Source: Linderina pennispora (Eukaryota > Kickxellomycota > Kickxellomycetes > Kickxellales > Kickxellaceae). From it: 64,000 bases of DNA. The translations under genes were made by a program, and so were the position numbers. The notes beneath the pieces are model-generated. The model saw only the letters and a list, made by a program, of their open reading frames with translations. It had not been told where the DNA came from and did not search any database. The DNA lies in assembly GCF_002104995.1 (NCBI RefSeq), contig NW_024468260.1:62001-126000 (forward strand). The letters are read 5' to 3'. Positions 45,865 through 57,200 of this stretch are shown piece by piece; within the stretch, counting starts at the first letter, position 1, and each line of letters opens with the position of its first letter.

Positions 45865-46369
45865 ATGGTAAGACCCAATCGAATTTGAGCTCAAATGTGG
45901 TTCCCTACGTTCCAGACCCTCGCTAACTCAGCCAGGCCCCATGTAGTCTGCCTCGTTCAAGTTTGACAACTCCAGCAGCACTACGGCGTCGAGCGTGCTC
46001 CCGACAGCGACAGAGTTTGGTTCGACGAACGTGATCGGCCACGGCCCCAACCGGCGTATTGATCAGCAGCTTCAGAAGGCGCACCCGCTGGAGTCGCGTC
46101 TGGCGAACTGGGAGAGCTCGCAGCTGAATATGAAGCTGCACATGCAGCGCAGAATCTACGGCCTGCACGCACCTGTGCGCACCATGATGGAGCTCCAGGC
46201 AGTCAAGGATGTGCCGAATGTGTTTGAGTCGCCGGCCGCCCGCCTGCAGTTTGACATCCTGAACGGCCGTGACGAGACTATTGAGATTGAGGACATGTAC
46301 TGCAGCGCGCATGTTGAGCAGGACCTGGGCGATGTACACGAGCTGCTGGCACGTCACGTCGAGGCCTAG
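45865..46369 (+). CDS. UMP1: Proteasome maturation factor UMP1 (POMP)
   Basis: 141 residues from two exons: 45865-45867, which is the ATG alone, and 45947-46369. The intron (79 bp) begins GTAAGA directly after the start codon and has a textbook branch site, GCTAACTCA. Splicing gives MSASFKFDNSS. Without it, the only plus-strand Met would be an internal one missing 17 residues. The core family motif is present: HPLESRLANWESSQLNMKLHM, then RRIYGLHAPVRTMMEL. UMP1 is the short-lived chaperone of 20S proteasome half-mers, degraded when the proteasome matures. Shares a 266-bp divergent upstream region with PRP22. Confidence 0.92.
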
Positions 46370-46609
46370 ATCTTTTGATTTAATATTCAATATTAACCAC
46401 TTGTTCTCCATTGGCTGAGACGCGGGGTTTTCGAGGCAGAGGCGCGTAGGCAAAATGCGCAGCCGCCTTTTTTTTTCTTTCTCAGAGGCATATAAGAGAC
46501 AGGCAGTCCGCCAGCCCTCGCTTTTTGTCTTCACATCTGCTCCCAACCTTTTTGTTTTAAAAACTATCGCTGCCGCTTTTCGTTTAAAACACCTCTTTTT
46601 TAGTATACT

Positions 46610-47715
46610 ATGCAGGCAGAAGAATACGACGAGCGCTCTGAGGCCGCGGGTCTTGAGGATGAGGATATGGAGAGTGGGCCTTTGCCCATCCAGCAGCTCG
46701 AGGTAAGCAATCGACTGCCACGTTATCCACCACTTTAGCTTGCATGCGCAGCCAACTAATATCTTGGTACTATTAGCAAGTTGGTGTCAGTGCGGCTGAC
46801 GTCAAGAAGCTGAACGAAGCTGGCTACTACACTGTCGAGGCTGTGGCCTACACTCCTCGCAAGCAGCTGCTGACCATCAAGGGTTTCGCCGAAACCAAGG
46901 TGGACAAGATCCTAAATGAGGCCGCCAAGCTCGTTCCCATGGGGTTCTCAACTGCTGCCGATTACCACCAGAAGCGGTCATCGCTGCTGCATATTACCAC
47001 AGGCGCAACTGAGCTCGACAAGCTGCTCGGTGGGCAGGGCATTGAGACTGGGTCGATTACCGAGCTTTTTGGCGAGTTCCGCACAGGCAAGAGCCAGATC
47101 TGCCACACCCTTGCCGTCACCTGTCAGCTGGATGAAGCGAGCGGTGGCGCCATGGGCAAGTGCCTGTACATTGACACGGAGGGAACGTTCCGGCCTGAGC
47201 GGCTGGTAGAGATCGCCGAGCGGTATAACCTGGATCCAAGCGAAGTGCTGGACAATGTCGCGTATGCACGTGCCTTCAATTCCGACCACCAGACAGCGCT
47301 GCTGAGTCAGGCGTCGATGCTGATGACCGAGTCAAGGTTCAGTCTGTTGATTGTCGATAGTGCAACTGCTCTGTATCGCACAGATTATTCAGGTCGTGGC
47401 GAGCTGTCAGCGCGCCAAATGCATCTGGCCCGGTTCATGCGCACGCTCATGCGCCTTGCCGACGAATTCGGCATCGCGGTAGTCATCACAAACCAGGTGG
47501 TCGCTCAGGTTGATGGCGGCATGGCGATGTTTGCTGCTGACCCGAAGAAACCCATTGGCGGCAACATTATCGCCCACGCGTCAACCACGCGTCTGTCGCT
47601 GCGCAAGGGACGTGGCGAGACGCGCGTGTGCAAGATCTACGATTCCCCGTGTCTGCCCGAGTCGGAGGCTGTCTTTGCAATCACTGGCCAGGGCATTGCC
47701 GACGCTAAGGACTAA
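46610..47715 (+). CDS. RAD51: Recombinase RAD51
   Basis: Two exons, 46610-46702 and 46777-47715, give 343 residues, matching the eukaryotic RAD51 length. The intron is 74 bp with branch site AACTAAT. An acidic N-terminus leads into the helix-hairpin-helix domain ([22 protein letters not shown] is the recognisable part). Then come Walker A GEFRTGKS (about 130-137), the [14 protein letters not shown] strand, Walker B LLIVD (about 221-225), and the L2-region sequence [12 protein letters not shown]. It forms the nucleoprotein filament for homologous recombination. The frame is intact, unlike several neighbours. Its stop is 79 bp from that of the convergent dioxygenase gene. Confidence 0.97.
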
Positions 47716-47794
47716 ATCTGGCCCACTCTTCTATTCATAATCAACGTTGTTTCTGTTTCATACTGGCACACCAAATGCTACCAGGCCGCCGCTG

Positions 47795-48463
47795 CTATTG
47801 ACAACAGGAGCCGCCAGAGAACTGTGGCATGTATACAGTTCGAAACTTGGCTGAAGTGTTGCCCGAGCTGCAGTGTCGCAACCGTCCATCCATGAACAGG
47901 ACACTGCCTGCTGCCATATTCGCCCAGAACGGCTGCTTCCCAGACCGTTTGTTCGGCTCTACACAGACTGTGCCGTTGCCTTCACTGACGTTGTCCAAAG
48001 GCGACCACGCGCTGACAATTGCGTGCTTGCGCTCCTCGGGTTTGAAGTACAGAATATCCTGGTGCCACTCGAACTTTGTCTTTGACCGAGGCGGCTTCAC
48101 GATGTACTGCTCGTTCAAAAGATACGCGGTGTCTGTCTTGTTGAGAAGCTGCATTGCGCACTGGCCGTACTTTAGTAGAGTGCAAGTGACCAGGTCGCCC
48201 TTGTGTATCTGAGAGCGAGCCTGCTCGTAAAAACTGCGGTCTGATCTGACTGTATTTGTTATTTGAGCAGTGTCCAGGTAGCCAGACCCAAGCGGCTCCA
48301 CTATGCATCCCCAGCTATCGACCAAGTCACCGCACTCGTAGCAGTGGTTCACCAGCAACTCCGACTCCTCGCGGTAAAGGCCGATTTCTCTCTCTGTCAG
48401 GAATCCTTCCACAATCAAGTACCCGTGCTCTGCATAGAACTGGACTTGCTCGCGTGTCAACAT
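47795..48463 (-). CDS. Phytanoyl-CoA dioxygenase (PhyH) family protein
   Basis: 222 residues from the ATG at 48463 (MLTREQVQFYAEHGYLIVEG), a typical PhyH start; a longer frame upstream has no family match. The Fe(II)/2-oxoglutarate site is visible: His-x-Asp in FEWHQDILYF, a distal His in LRHCSSGNTS and a following Arg (AKFRTVY) for the co-substrate. Members hydroxylate small molecules or CoA esters; the substrate here is unknown, and there is no clear peroxisomal signal at the C-terminus (GGSCCQ). It follows the methyltransferase-like gene on the same strand with 88 bp between them. Confidence 0.85.
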   Translation of the reverse strand: MLTREQVQFYAEHGYLIVEGFLTEREIGLYREESELLVNHCYECGDLVDSWGCIVEPLGSGYLDTAQITNTVRSDRSFYEQARSQIHKGDLVTCTLLKYGQCAMQLLNKTDTAYLLNEQYIVKPPRSKTKFEWHQDILYFKPEERKHAIVSAWSPLDNVSEGNGTVCVEPNKRSGKQPFWANMAAGSVLFMDGRLRHCSSGNTSAKFRTVYMPQFSGGSCCQ

Positions 48464-48551
48464 CGTATTCAATGGGATTACTGAAGTGGTGAAATGAGAC
48501 CTGGTAATAGACGGCTGTCTACATTGGCCATGATTCCCATCTAGCAAACTT

Positions 48552-49206
48552 CTACCGCTTAGTACAAATGTATACATAATGGTATATCGTTGGTGCTGCA
48601 GCAACAACACCCGACCCATCCACAGTTTCTGTAAGGGACTCCGTCTCAATCTCGACTCTCTTGATATCCCAGAGCGCCTGGCCATTATTTCCCTTTACAC
48701 CAATATCCTCGTTACGCATTGACGAGTAGCTAACAACTATCCATTTGCCGCCGGTTTTTGCACACTCTATGTACCTGCTTTGAGAGCCTTTCTAACAACT
48801 TCCCATCTGCATCCATGCACGCAATACAGTCTGATGTGCTCTTGTCAATGACCGCGTCCCACGAGCCCTCCCTGACATTTTCCATGTTTAATGCGTCCTG
48901 AACTGACCACCGAATCGCTGCGACTGCTGGCGACTCTATTCCGTAGATTTGCACGGTTTTGGCTTGCATTTTGCTAATAACTGTAGTACTGAAATCCATG
49001 TTATCGAGCGACCGGTACCCGTCATTGTACATATCAAACGGCAGATACGAATTGCCACAGCCGATATTCAGAATGCAGGCTGCTTTGTTGACTGCTGTAT
49101 CAAGAATTGGCTGAAGCTTGGCGTAGCTAGCAAGCCATTCAAAGGATTCTTCGTTGAGGAACCGGTCTTCCCAGTACTGTTTCGAGTCGTATTTTGAAGG
49201 CGCCAT
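48552..49206 (-). CDS. Class I methyltransferase, EEF1A-lysine-methyltransferase-like (one frameshift)
   Basis: From the ATG at 49206 (MAPSKYDSKQYWEDRF) the frame shows the family's YW-RF start, motif I ILNIGCGNSYLPFDMY, LDNMDFS and a VIDKSTSDCIACMD segment, as in EEF1AKMT4/METTL13-type enzymes. The frame breaks in an A run near 48757. Reading past it by one base gives GGKWIVVSYSS and a C-terminus HYVYICTKR, which is what the family shows, so the gene really ends at 48552 (about 217 residues). It should methylate a protein lysine, plausibly on elongation factor 1A; that target is inference. A start at 49242 is possible but less typical. Confidence 0.82.
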
Positions 49207-49689
49207 TTTTGTGACATGGATAAGAGGTTTTGAGAGAGGCAAAAGGATCCGGGCTGGATCCTAGCAGTTTGTTCTGCTCAACATTTTTAATGCCCCCATG
49301 TCGCACAGACTGTGATTGCTGATCCAAGCATTCAATAATCAGCTGATCCGACTCTTGGTATGCCTGTGAAAACTGCATGTGGCAAGCAGATGCGGTGCGC
49401 ATCTCAGCTTGTCTACAGCTGTCTTCAAATTGGGGTCTGTGTCATAGTGGCATGGGTTCACAATACAGTGTATATAGACGTTAAGTAGGCACTGGTTGGC
49501 CAATTAAACTGCTATGCAAGCAGCAGGAGGCTCTTGGCATCTCTTTCTTCGCTACAGCAGTTTAGCACACAGACAACAGGAAGACAATTATCCCGAGGGC
49601 AGCATATTTCCTATTGTTTGCACTGCAACTACCATTATAACACCACTGCTAATATTTGGATTAGAACTAGGGCCCAGGCATCACTCGTC

Positions 49690-50565
49690 AATGAACTACT
49701 AGTTTCTTCGGCAATCAGCTTCTCCGAGTACTCCCCACAGCTTCTCCTGCTCCATTTTGTCCAGCGGCATTCGGATGCGAGTTCGCCTCTTCACCTCTCA
49801 TAAAGTATTTCCCCGAAACACCATCAACTTCTGGTGAAAGCGCCAAATATATCGATGTAAATGCACTCTCATGCACGTCAACAGCAAATGGCCTAGCGAT
49901 AGCTCCAATAACAGCGCTTGAAGTCATATGCCGGCCCAAATTTGTCACAAACAGTTCCGGGATGCAGCGAGTTGACCATGACCTTTGTGCCCTCAAGTCT
50001 GCACGCTAATGCATTTGAGAACATAATGTTGGCCAGCTTCGAGATTGCATAGTTGCCTGTTGGCGAGTATCTGGTTCTGTCCTCAATTGCACCGGTAGTC
50101 GATCCCAGCCGTGATGATGCACATCATTGACGAGACATTGATGACCTGTGCACCATGCTCAGCTGCCTTCAAGCAGTCAAGAAGTTGAGCTGTCAACACA
50201 AAATGGCCGATGTGATTGGTGCCGAACTGCATCTCGATGTCGTCCTTTGTCTGCGCATGCGGACATGCCATCACACAGGCATTATTGACCAAAATATCCA
50301 ATGATTTGTACTTCCGCCTTGGAATTGCTCGACAAACTCATTGACTGACACCAGCGATGCGAGATCAAGCCTCATAACTTTGCAGTTATTTAATCCGGTT
50401 TGTCGCTCTAGATGGTCAAGTGCTTCCTGCGCGAACTCTGGGTTTCGACAGGCAAGCACAGTCTGATACCCAACACGAATCAGTCGCACTGGCAGTCACA
50501 AACCCGATACCCGAGTTGGCTCCAGTAACTATAGCTACATTTTGCTCTCCAGCGGTGTCTTCCAT
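49690..50565 (-). CDS. Retinol-dehydrogenase-like short-chain dehydrogenase, heavily frame-interrupted
   Basis: Starting at an ATG at 50565 the pieces read in order as one SDR: cofactor motif TGANSGIG, ACRN, the strand DILVNNACVM, NHIGHFVLT, VINVSSM, the active-site segment YSPTGNYAISKLAN, then HPGTV and a C-terminal domain ending near EEANSHPNA. At least six shifts of the same +1 kind separate the pieces (near 50485, 50300, 50110, 49950, 49760 and 49735). The protein would have about 290 residues. It could be a decaying copy, but the shifts resemble those in the essential genes of this half of the window. The exact 3' end is uncertain. Confidence 0.6.
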
Positions 50566-52748
50566 GTGAGCGTTACGGTAATCTATGAGAATACGGTCGA
50601 TACGGCTTATATATGATGGTCCTGATACATCGGACTTTGGAGATGGCCCCATACATGTACTCTGGAATCCCTTGGGCAGCAGCACCAAACAGTAGCACCA
50701 ACCTGTTATCCAATGTTTATCTTGGAATATGCTAGAGGGTGAAGCGAAACTCTGGAGTGGGAGGAAATTGGATTCAGTCTAACGAGCAGCGGACACCAGA
50801 CTATACAGCAGCCCACAGCTGTAGTTCATTGTGTGCGTCCCTACTTGCAATTGAAAATTTTCTTTATTTCTTGCCAGTGGCTAATGGTGAATTGTGCAGG
50901 TAGACAGACAGTGCATTTGGGTTTATTACTGTTTACGACGACCACCAAAAGCCACCATTTATCCCAATATACCCTCATTAGCAGCGAAATCGGTCAACAT
51001 GTGTGCATGCTGTCGATGCACTATGCAGAGCTGGCATCATGTCTGTGGCACATTGATAGCACTTGACTACATTGAAGGCTTTGACAGGTATTATTCAGAT
51101 AACTATCATGAAGAATATGTGGTCATGCTATTACCTAACCATTGTTTCTGCTAACATAGGGTATATAGTGGCACAAGTAGTATGTCCCTTTCACATTAGC
51201 GCATGTGTTCTATTCACAATACATGTATTCCGAGCACCCTGGGTTTGTTTACGATGTGCTGTATAGGTTTGGCCCTTTTGGCATATTGTATAAGGGTACC
51301 AGGTCCTCCATACATCATCGTAGGGCGTCCATAGACAGTTCGCCTTGACATGCTCTCGCATTATTTCACCTGGAAACACGTACTGGCTGCAGACTTTGCA
51401 TGTCGGCATCGTCTTATTCGTGCCGGATAGAGTTGTGTAGTAGGTAGTCAGTTTATTGGTAAGCGAGTGGTGAAAACTGGTCAAGACCACTGTTGGAATG
51501 CATTTGCCTGTATTTAACAGCTGTTGAATGATGTCTGGGTTCGGTGCATCAGTAAGTGATCTATCACTATATCACTCCTAGTTTCATCAAGACCAGGAAT
51601 GCGGCTGTGGTTGGCAATTCTTTGCTTGGGCAGTTCCAATTTTTACGATAGTGAGTCTCAGCCACTTCTGGCAGCTAGTCATATTTTATATTCGCAGAAT
51701 ATAAAGCAGCCCAAATGGTGGACTCCCTGTCGTGAAGACAGCCTTTTTCACATTTTGCAAAAAGCAGTCTGACTTTTCGAACCACAGCTCCGTGAGCCAT
51801 ACCTTGACCTGCCCTATCAAGTATCTAAGCCATACCGGCATCACCCCGACTGATGTCTATGACTGGTGGTGGTCATCTGCGGTGCACAAAGGACAAGCTC
51901 TGGCTTTGCTGCTCATCACCAGGTGGTAATTGCGAATAAATAAAGCCCCCAGTCCAATCCCAGCTATGTATTGATATCACCAAATACGGCATATCCACGC
52001 TGGCAACCTCCATGTACAAAACCCTGCTTCTGCTGCTCTGTGGTGGGAGTGGACCTTCCATGTTTCTGATTTTTAAACTCATCGTGTACATTCAATATGA
52101 TTCTGCAGATCAACAATCGATCTGACTACTTGCTATTTGTTTTGCTGGCAAGAGAGGCTAACGGTACACATACCCCATGAATCCAAGGCAGCTCACATTA
52201 TATGGGGCTATTTGGCCCCACGCCGTATGTAAACTCCAGTCTGCAAGGGCATATCCTGATAATCGCTTCGTCATGACACTACCACCATATCACTAGGGGA
52301 AGGGCACAGCTAGATACTGGGGATGGCATGCTGGTCTACCGCACTGAGGAACTCGCAAGCGGTGGAAAAAGTCATGATCCCCGACATGGTGGGCAATGAC
52401 CCGAGCATAGATGGGATCACCCATGGGTTAGACACTAGTACTCTGCAATTTTACCGCGACAAGGAGGAACACATATACCACAAGCCCACCAGGATGTAGA
52501 GTCATAGGCAAACGTCGAGAATTAGTGCTGGCACAGCGTACAGCACACTAATCCTGTATCCCTGGGAGTGATACCTGGATCTGTTGATTACATAAGGCAG
52601 TAACTGTTTCCATTTATATGTCGTAACTCTTAACAAAATCCGAAAAATAGCCACCGAAAGCACCAGGTATACTGGAAAAGGCCCTGTCAACATTTCTATA
52701 GCACTGGTCTGTTATTCCATTTTTCATATACAAACCCACTTCTTGTTA
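50566..52748. other. Gene-poor interval
   Basis: About 2.2 kb without a recognised gene, apart from one small Cys/His-containing frame described separately (51191-51409). Other short frames show no family features. Confidence 0.45.
51191..51409 (-). CDS. Small hypothetical Cys/His-rich ORF
   Basis: A 72-codon frame from the ATG at 51409 starting MPTCKVCSQYVFPGE. It has a CxxC followed 15 residues later by His and four after that by Cys, reminiscent of a small zinc-binding finger, then a Trp/Tyr-rich stretch. No family is recognised and no splice partners are seen, so it may be a remnant or chance. Confidence 0.25.
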   Translation of the reverse strand: MPTCKVCSQYVFPGEIMREHVKANCLWTPYDDVWRTWYPYTICQKGQTYTAHRKQTQGARNTCIVNRTHALM

Positions 52749-53127
52749 ATGGCGCAATCATTCAGACTTTTTACATATGCAGTTGCTATCTTGTCGGCAT
52801 TGCTGGTGCAAGTCAAGGCAGACTTTAACCGGTGTAATGCAAACGAGTGGCGCCCAGTGCTAAAGAAGGCATACCTGCAGCAAAAACACATGGGGCCGCC
52901 AGCCAACTTGTCGCAAAAGGTAACACCCAGATGCTGAAAAGCCTTTGCTGGAAAATCAGGTTACTAACTCTCGTTTCGATCTCTTCTAGAGGGTGCTTGA
53001 GGAGGAGCTACCCAAGCCGTACCGCATCGTCACGCCCTTCACACCTTACTCGCGCTATCGCACAACGCGCCGTCTGACTGTGTACGTGGACAAAAACAAC
53101 ATCGTCGAAGATGTGCAGTGCGAGTGA
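52749..53127 (+). CDS. Small secreted protein, peptidase-inhibitor I78-like
   Basis: Two exons, 52749-52919 and 52990-53127, give 102 residues. A signal peptide (FTYAVAILSALLVQVKA) precedes a short mature domain. Its C-terminal half has the I78-type pattern: LPKPYRIVTPF, then RTTRRLTVYVDKNNIVEDVQC, i.e. a R(I/V)-P motif, an Arg-Leu-x-Val strand, Asp and a terminal x-Val-x-Cys. Family members block serine proteases or act as lipoproteins in bacteria. The intron is 70 bp with a TACTAAC branch-site match. The I78 assignment rests on pattern resemblance only. Confidence 0.65.
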
Positions 53128-53327
53128 TGATACGAAAAGCCCCTTCCACAAGTCACGTGGCTGGCTTTTGGGTGCGTAGCGTAAGACTGTCAAAATTCTG
53201 AGACACACAAAAGTGTCGCCACCTTTCCCTCCCTGCACGAAATTTCCCTCCGTTCTCCCTTCTTATTCATAGCTGTTTTTTTAACACAAATTCTTTTTGT
53301 TCAGTTTGTTTTGACCCGTAGAAGAGA

Positions 53328-54194
53328 ATGGCATCAAAGGCAGCGTACAAGCGGCTGAGCAAAGAATACCTCGGAATGCAGCGCAATCCGACGCCGTACA
53401 TTACGGCCAAGCCGTTGGAGAGCAACATTCTTGAATGGCATTACGTGCTACGCGGGCCGCCTGAGACACCATACGAGGGTGGCGAGTATCACGGTAGGTT
53501 TGAAAATAGGAAGGGATTTAGAGAGGGGGATTACTGCGCACGCTAGGGTGGATACAGCACACTCACAGTTTCTGTTCTATTTGCTAGGCCGGCTCCGGTT
53601 CCCTGCCGACTACCCGTACAAACCACCGGCGATTCAGATGATCACGCCCAGCGGACGATTCCAGACCAACACAAACATCTGTATGAGCATGAGCAACTTC
53701 CACCCAAACACATGGAACCCGGCGTGGTCGGTCTCAACGATCCTCAACGGCATGCTGTCGTTTATGGTCGAGGAGGAAGTGACCACTGGGAGTATCCGCA
53801 CGTCCGAGGCCGACAGGCGGGCGCTAGCGCGCAAGTCGCACATGTTCAACATGGCAAACAAACTGTTTGTCGTTCTCTTCCCTGAGCTCTGCACGGCTCA
53901 AGCGGCCAGCCACAGGCGCCAGCCCTAGCAAGAAGCAGCCAGTCAGCGACGGAACAGAGGATCGCAGCTGCAGTAATGATTTGGGTCACAAGACCGCTGC
54001 CAGTGCCCCAGCCATGGAGGAAACGCCGGTTGCGCCAGGTGGGTGCGGCCCAGGCTGCAGCTGTGGCCGTGGCCAACAACCAGCGGTCGTGGCTGGCGGT
54101 GCCGACGCTGTCGAGCAAGTGGGTCATTCTGATTGTTGTGCTAGCATATGTCTTTGCGTCCAAGGTTGTTACGCGGCTGTTGACTGCCGCCTAA
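53328..54194 (+). CDS. UBC6: ER-anchored ubiquitin-conjugating enzyme UBC6 (frameshifts near the tail)
   Basis: Exon 1 is 53328-53493 and exon 2 starts at 53588. The catalytic domain is complete: LEWHYVLRGPPETPYEGGEYHG, ADYPYKPP, and the active Cys at about 87 in NICMSMSNFHPNTWNP, the same position as in yeast Ubc6, then WSVSTILNGMLSFM. After FPELC the frame shifts twice (about 53890 and 54040) through a low-complexity linker. It ends in a tail-anchor segment, KWVILIVVLAYVFASKVV. This E2 works in ER-associated degradation with Doa10-type ligases. Both shifts are of the one-extra-base kind. Its stop faces that of DNA2 at 90 bp. Confidence 0.92.
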
Positions 54195-54284
54195 GACCCA
54201 CGTCTCCTCCCCTCCACTTTCTCTGTACTTGTGTGTGTTCGCCATCCACCCAAATCCATTTACCAAATAAATTGCCCACTGCTT

Positions 54285-57200
54285 CTATAGCTGTTCGGCC
54301 AGCATATTCTTGAGGATTGGATGTCTGTTGAGCATGGCGCTGCCTGCAGTCTGCACAGCAGCCTTCTTGGCCTTCCCGCGCGCCCGGGCATCGAGCAAGC
54401 ACTGCGCCTCGGCGAACACCTGGTCAGCCTGGATATCCACCACCGCGTTTGCTTCGACCAGTATCCGCAGCATTTCTGCAAACAGCGGCGATCTCAGCAG
54501 CGTGGACTTGGATCCAACCATGAGCAGCTTGCGCTTGGCGCGGGTAATGGCCACGTTGATGCGGTGCCAGTCGCGCAGCAGGTCGCCGATCGCCTGGGCG
54601 CCGTTGCTGCGCACCCACGAAATCACAATCACATCGGCATCGCGGCCTTGGTACCGATCAATCGTGTGCACATCCAGGCCTGGAATCCGCAATGTCGACG
54701 ATTCAGATACGTCGCCCAAAGGCTCCCGGACCAGCTGGTGCTCATTCTCGTCGGCCATCCCAATCCCGAACTCAATCTCAATCTGCTTCAGCTGCGCACG
54801 ATACGGCGACAAGACTCCAATCTGGCTGCCTTCAATCCCACATGCCCGCAGAGTGTTGACCAGGATCCTGATGACGTTGACCTCAGAGTTGTTCTGCACC
54901 AGGTCGCTGCCCTCCACGCGCGTCTCCAGCCCTGGAATTGCATCGGTGTTCAGAAACACCGCACCGCACTTTGGATCCAGAGCCTCAGTAATCCAAGGCA
55001 TGGAAAACCCTTTGCTGGGCTTTCTTCTGCCTAAACGGCCACTGTGCCAGTGCCTCTGCCGGATCTGCTGGGTACTCGATCCTCCGGCAGGCCACCTTCA
55101 GCGAGCCACACCGCAGATGCCCGTCATACACTAGCCGGTTCGCCAGCTGCTGGATATCAGAGTTCATGCGGTACTGGAACCCGAGCTGGACGACTGCCAA
55201 TGGGTGCGCCTCACACAAGCGCTTAAACAGCGACGTGCCAAGCCCTAAATCGCGCGCTGCCGCATTGCGCACCAAGGGCGGCAGCTGGTGGTGGTCACCA
55301 ACCAACACAAATCTGTGTGCTGCCAGCAAGGGGCCTAGACAAACCGGCAGAGTGATCTGGGATGCCTCGTCTACAATGCAGTAGTCAAACTTGCGGATGG
55401 CAAACAGCGGGTGCGAGACGCCCAGGCATGTCGCTGGCCACCACCGGCGCCTTGCGGAAGTATGCATCTAGCTGATGGACTGACGCCAGGTTAGCATGCG
55501 AGGGTGTGTACTTGTGGATACGCGTATCCACCTTTGCTGTATTCCCAAGCCGCACAAACGGCACTTTGCGCTCATCCAGCTTCAGCAGGATATTATCTAC
55601 TGCCACATGCGTGTATGACGCCAAAAGCACAGACTTGCCCAGACTCACGAGCACGATCTACCAGTGCCGCAATTGTTGTCGTCTTGCCTGTGCCCGGCAT
55701 GCCCATCACCAGCGCATAGTCCTCCGCTGCCAGCACCCTGCGCATCACGCGAATCTGGCCCGCATTAAGATTGTCTGCCTGCTGCGCTGTCGCAATTCGC
55801 GCCTCGATGCTCTCGTCCAGTGCTACAAAGGACGGCTGCTCGAGATCCACAATCCGCGCTCTTGCTACCCTGTCTCCATTTCTCTCAACAAACATGCGCA
55901 TTATGTTGGCACGGATCCGGCTCATGCCGGTACTCATTTCGTCCTTGTCGAGTCGGAACGTCGTTTCATCAGTCACTGGCCCGTCAGGGACTGGTGGATG
56001 GATCACAGTTTCGTCCTCCTAGACCGCAGGCTGTACGTCTAGTTCTGATTTCCATTATCGATGCGAAGTCCTGATTCCGCTGCGCGTCGAACCCACCCAG
56101 TCGCTGTGGAATCCCGCGTACCGGCAAATCAATGACAACCACCACCCGGTTAAACTCGAATGACGATATGTACCCAAGCGCAAAAGCAAAATGTCCCTTT
56201 TCCGATGAAACAATAATCGGATCCCCCACCGACAGCTGGCTATCAAGCATAGATGCACGCTGCTCACCGCCCGCAGGAACAAACGCCTGCCTGTATCGGC
56301 TGTACGACCCAACTATGCCCGAGTCTTCGAAGCTGCCAGGCTCCAGGACCATGTTCGCTAGGCATCTGCCGGTCTGTGCCTCTCGCTGCCCCGCAGACAT
56401 CTTCCACAGCTCCGACCGGAAGCGCTGCATATCTGACTCCTCCCCATCAATCAGAGCCATCCAATTGCGCACAAACGCCAAGTGGCTCTCGGCAAGATGG
56501 CTCACTGCTGGCTCCCACATCGCCGCAGGCACCTTTGCAGACTTGAGCGTGCCGTTTTCCATCGCCCTGTGCACCACAAAGCATGTAGGCGCAAAGCTGC
56601 AGTGCTTGCACGTAAATTCATTGCCGATGGGTGCTGGTAGCGGCCGCGGCGTCTGGTGTGCATGGGCAATATACGTTGTCATTTCGTTACGAGCCGCCAT
56701 CAGCCCCTGCATTTCCTCAACTAGCCGCGGCACACGGAGCACATCGTTTGGACGCGGGTAGTATAGAATCCCGCTGCCGATATCCACGTCGTAGCGGTCA
56801 GACAGCAGCAGCGTATATAGCACAAGCTGTGCACGATGAGACGCGTTCTGGCTATTTCGTCCCGTCTTCAGCTCCATCGGCTCCACCAGCGTTGTGCCAT
56901 CACGGTACTTTGTCTGTATGGTTAGATCTATTTTGCCGTTCAGGCCAAACTTTGGCGACCACACATTCTCTTCGATCGCCAGCACCTTGGAGATCGATAC
57001 CGCGTTGTCTACATCCTCACCCCTGGATGCGTTGCTGCTGAGCGTGAATGGCGCACCTTGCTCTGCCGACCCATGCATGTACTTGCGCGCCCAGTCCTGA
57101 TAGATGCCCTTGCACTCGATGACTTGCTTGAATGCCGAATTCTCATCGATCCCACACTCCCACAGCCGCTCCAGGCTGCTGGCTATCAGCTGCCACACAG

